The notes under the pieces are model-generated. The model did no database searches. It saw only the letters and a program-made list of their open reading frames with translations, and was not told the origin of the DNA. A stretch of 64,000 bases of DNA, taken from assembly GCF_004349065.1 (NCBI RefSeq), contig NZ_SMKZ01000026.1:23399-87398 (forward strand), in the 5' to 3' direction. Positions 61,646 through 64,000 of the stretch are shown in pieces. Position 1 is the first letter of the stretch. Each line of letters opens with the position of its first letter. The position numbers were made by a program, and so were the translations under genes. Origin of the DNA: Jiangella asiatica (GTDB taxonomy: Bacteria > Actinomycetota > Actinomycetes > Jiangellales > Jiangellaceae).

Positions 61646-63066
61646 CGCCGAGGGTCAAGCGGGCCGCGGCCAGCGCCGACGCCGCGACGATGACCGCGGT
61701 CAGCATCCAGCCGACGTCCGGCGCATAGAGCGGCACCAAACGGAGGCTCCCGCCCGCCGCGCGCGGCCCGGTCACCCCCGCGAGGTACGCCAGCGCCACT
61801 GACTCGCACCGCCCGGGAACGCAGCAGCAGGTGGATCGCCCAGCCGAGCGCCGTGGCCACGGCTAGCAGGACGGCACCGAGCGCGCCGAGCGCCACGCCG
61901 TACGACGGGTCGCTGCCGACCGGCTCCGGAGTGCCACCGGCCAGGACCCGGGCGGCCTCCAGTCCGGTGCCGGCCAGCTCACCGTCCTGGAAGATCCCGT
62001 AGATGTTCTGCAGGACCACGAGGCCGAGGTCGAGCTCCGGCAGCAGGACCGTCATCGCCTGGTATCCCTGTGCGCCACCGCCGTGCCAGATGGTCGTCGT
62101 GCCGAGGTCGGAGTTACGGTCGTCGACGCGCCAGCCGAGAGCGTAGTCATGACCGTCGGAGACGGCGGCGGTGCCGGCGTGCAGATCGGCGATCGAGTCG
62201 GGACCGACGACTCTCGAACCACCGTGGTGCCCGGCCAATTGGTCCATCGTGAAACGCGCCAAATCCTCGACCGTGCCGCCGAGGTAGCCGTAACTCGGAC
62301 CGGCGACGTCGTAGTGCGACGTGACCGTGATCGGCCGGCCGAAGGCGTACGCGTGGCCGTCGGGCACTCGCGCGGCCGCGTCCTCCGGCGTGGTGACAAC
62401 GCCCGTCATGCCCAGTGGGTCCAGCACGTGCGCGTGCAGATAGTCGGTGAAGTCCTGGCCGGTCACCGCCTCGACGACGGCGCCGAGCACCAAGTAGTTC
62501 GCGCTGGAGTACTCGTGTCGCTCGCCGGGTGGGAACAATGGCTCGACATCGGCGAGCTCGGCCACCGCCTCCTCGTACGGCTCCTCCCGCTCGTCGAAGC
62601 GGTCGGTCGCGTCGGTGCCGTCCGGGATGCCGGAGGTCTGGGCGAGCAAGTCGCCGACGGTGATCCGCTCGCTGGAGTCGGCGTCGGCGAGGGTGAACTC
62701 CGGCAGATAGGTGCGCACGGGCGCGTCCAGGTCCACCGTCCCCGCCTCGACCAGCGTCATGACAGTTGTGGCGGTGACGGGTTTGGCGACCGACCCCCAG
62801 AGGAACGGGGTCGACGGCGTGATCGCGCTGCCAGCGCCGTCGTGCCCCACGGTGCCCACCTGCTCGATGGATTCGGAGCTGACGATCGCGTAGGCGAGGC
62901 CTGGGGTGTCGGTGGCCGCCATCCGCTCGCGCAGGTAGGCCTCGACCTCGGCGGCCTTGCTCGGCGAGCTGGCCACGGCCGTGGGCGCAGCGGTGGTGAT
63001 GGTGCCGAGCCCGAGGGCGCCGGCAGTGAGGGTGCCGAGCGCCGTGGCGCCGAGGCGGGGGAGCAT
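61587..63066 (-). pseudogene. Serine hydrolase (beta-lactamase/class C-like) with C-terminal membrane helices, apparent frameshift
   Basis: From ATG 63066 (GGAGG upstream) the frame encodes a signal peptide and a penicillin-binding-type domain: S92-VAK95 as nucleophile motif, HEYSSANY at the usual YSN position (Asn replaced by Ser at 188), and WHGGGAQG as the third motif. Membrane helices follow. Near 61800 the frame leaves the expected sequence, while another frame continues ALAYLAGVTGPRA...DVGWMLTAVIVAASALAAARL to a stop at 61587. The original frame instead runs antisense through the TetR gene. A one-base indel or sequencing error is the likely cause. Confidence 0.7.
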
Positions 63067-63090
63067 GAAGCCTCCATAGCCATATAGTCG

Positions 63091-63129
63091 TACGGTTTTG
63101 GGCGTAACCATACACTGATACGGTTATGG
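63091..63129. promoter_or_regulatory. Operator between the serine hydrolase and second TetR gene
   Basis: TAACCATA (63105-63112), a 6-base gap and TACGGTTA (63119-63126) form an inverted repeat with one mismatch. TACGGTT(T/A)TGG also appears as a direct repeat at 63091-63101 and 63119-63129. It covers the start regions of both divergent genes, as expected for a local TetR repressor. Confidence 0.6.
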
Positions 63130-63130
63130 C

Positions 63131-63772
63131 GTGCCCCGGACCGCCGACCACGACGCACGCCGTCGCCAGATCGCTGCCGCGGTGGTCGGTGTGGTCGCGG
63201 CCGACGGCTTCGACGCCGCCACGGTGGCGCGGGTGGCTGCCGAGGCGGGCGTGTCCGTCGGGCTGGTCCAGCACTACTTCGCCAGCAAGGACGAGCTGCT
63301 GCTGTTCGCCTACCAGCAGGTGACCGGTGACATCGGAGACCGAGTGGCACAGCTCATCGCCGACGGCGACGCTCGCCGGCAGCCCATCTCGGTCGTCGTC
63401 GCGGCCAGCCTGGCCGAGCTGCTGCCGCTGGACGAGCGCCGTCGTGGGGAGTACCGCGTTGCCCGGGCTTTCCTGGGGAGGGCGCTGGACAACCCCTCAC
63501 TCGCCTCGGTGGCCCGGGCCACCGCCGCCGACCTGCGCGGCCGGCTGAGCGCGGCGGTCACCAACGGCAAGGAATGCGGTGAGGTCGCGCCGGGCGTCGA
63601 CGCGGAGCTGGCCGCCACCCGGCTCGCCGCGCTCGTCGACGGGCTGGGCGACCAGCTCTACCTGGAGCCGCAGCGGCGGGTCGGATCACGCGACCTGCCC
63701 GCCGTCGCCCGCCGGACCCTCGGTGAAGCCCTGGCCGAGACGTTCACCGGCGAGTGCCGCCACTACCGCTGA
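63131..63772 (+). CDS. TetR-family regulator
   Basis: A 213-residue regulator with HTH ATVARVAAEAGVSVGLVQHYFASKDELLLFAYQ and a BetI-like effector domain (RAFLGRALDNPSLASVARA, AALVDGLGDQLYLEP). It starts at GTG 63131, 64 bases from the divergent serine hydrolase start, and probably represses that gene through the dyad between them. Confidence 0.88.
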   Translation: MPRTADHDARRRQIAAAVVGVVAADGFDAATVARVAAEAGVSVGLVQHYFASKDELLLFAYQQVTGDIGDRVAQLIADGDARRQPISVVVAASLAELLPLDERRRGEYRVARAFLGRALDNPSLASVARATAADLRGRLSAAVTNGKECGEVAPGVDAELAATRLAALVDGLGDQLYLEPQRRVGSRDLPAVARRTLGEALAETFTGECRHYR

Positions 63773-63790
63773 CCCACCGAGGCTCTCCCC

Positions 63791-63873
63791 GGCCATCACG
63801 AGGACTTCTTGTGCATCACCAGGCCTACAGGCATGGTGCGACACGTGATCTCGTGCTGAACGTGATCATTCCG
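63791..63873 (-). repeat. 83-bp dispersed repeat, copy B
   Basis: The reverse complement aligns to 60407-60489 with six mismatches and no gaps. It lies 18 bases after the TetR stop, so the two copies bracket a 3.3-kb segment holding two regulator/target pairs. It could also provide transcription stop or RNA structure. Confidence 0.85.
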
Positions 63874-63922
63874 AGGTCCACTCGCGGGCGGAGTGGCGCG
63901 TGCGAAAACAGGTGGGGACAGC

Positions 63923-64000
63923 TCAGCCGTCGGTCGCCGGAGTCTCGGTGGGGGGCGGTGTACCGGTGGACGTCGGCGTGGGCGTCGGGGTGGCGGGCGG
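63923..64000 (-). CDS. C-terminal end of a protein with Pro/Thr-rich tail, cut by the window edge
   Basis: On the reverse strand the last 25 codons before TGA (63923-63925) read PPATPTPTPTSTGTPPPTETPATDG, a Pro/Thr-rich low-complexity tail typical of linkers and tails in cell-surface or secreted actinobacterial proteins. The body of the gene lies beyond the window. Confidence 0.6.
   Translation of the reverse strand, partial: PPATPTPTPTSTGTPPPTETPATDG

Overview
The window comes from a high-GC actinobacterium. Supporting signs are pervasive G/C third codon positions, GTG starts, 4-base ATGA/GTGA gene overlaps, a dnaK-grpE-dnaJ-hspR operon with HAIR boxes, a BldD-family regulator, an IdeR-like iron box before ferritin, and SPW, DUF3618 and Holin-X type proteins. 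The gene repertoire would fit a Jiangella-like or related soil/saline actinomycete, but the genus is a guess. No rRNA, tRNA, CRISPR array, prophage or intact insertion sequence was seen.

Layout. 1-4.4 kb: the end of a lipoprotein gene and a MacAB-like exporter (adaptor, ATPase, permease). 4.4-8.0 kb: an OpuA/ProU-type glycine betaine importer. 8.0-9.3 kb: a VapBC toxin-antitoxin pair and dcd. 9.3-11.5 kb: a membrane-anchored Fe-S oxidoreductase. 11.5-13.4 kb: a ribbon-helix-helix (RHH) regulator preceded by two phased arrays of one 8-bp box, then a DUF4097 protein. 13.4-15.6 kb: a cell-envelope group (YihY, DUF3618, Holin-X, YtxH). 15.7-23.6 kb: oligopeptidase, YtrA-type GntR regulator, a 25-bp perfect hairpin, nitroreductase, SPW protein, DUF695 protein, drug-efflux MFS, a VapBC scar and a lactonase.

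23.6-33.5 kb is a cyclic-di-GMP island. It holds a membrane diguanylate cyclase, then an array of five tandem mini-genes. Each mini-gene has its own Shine-Dalgarno site and encodes a 7-8 residue peptide of the form M-R-D-[S/T]-N-W-x(1,2). An MFS exporter converges on the array. Next come five tandem BldD-box-like operators in front of a promoter, a long hairpin-rich leader, an operon of a possible acyltransferase, a ThiF-nitroreductase fusion and a GAF-GGDEF-EAL protein, and finally a BldD-family regulator that keeps the c-di-GMP-binding signature RXD-X8-RXXD. The mini-gene array is the most striking unexplained object in the window.

33.5-34.7 kb carries hutI. 34.7-49.6 kb is a catabolic cluster for an unidentified, probably sugar-acid-like, substrate. 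It contains a 2-oxoacid dehydrogenase E1, a split ABC importer, DehI, SDR, Dabb, amidohydrolase, DUF4862, hydroxyacid dehydrogenase, epimerase, ornithine-cyclodeaminase-like and enolase-superfamily genes, and an IclR regulator. Three related 36-bp sites sit in its three promoter regions, and the IclR gene appears translationally coupled to a 14-codon upstream ORF.

49.7-56 kb: ferritin with an IdeR-like box, a secreted M14 carboxypeptidase, a secreted SGNH esterase and a DUF418-like membrane protein. 56-60.4 kb: the DnaK chaperone operon. 60.4-63.9 kb: two TetR/target divergent pairs, one with a frameshifted serine hydrolase, bracketed by two inverted copies of an 83-bp repeat. The window ends in the Pro/Thr-rich tail of a reverse-strand gene.
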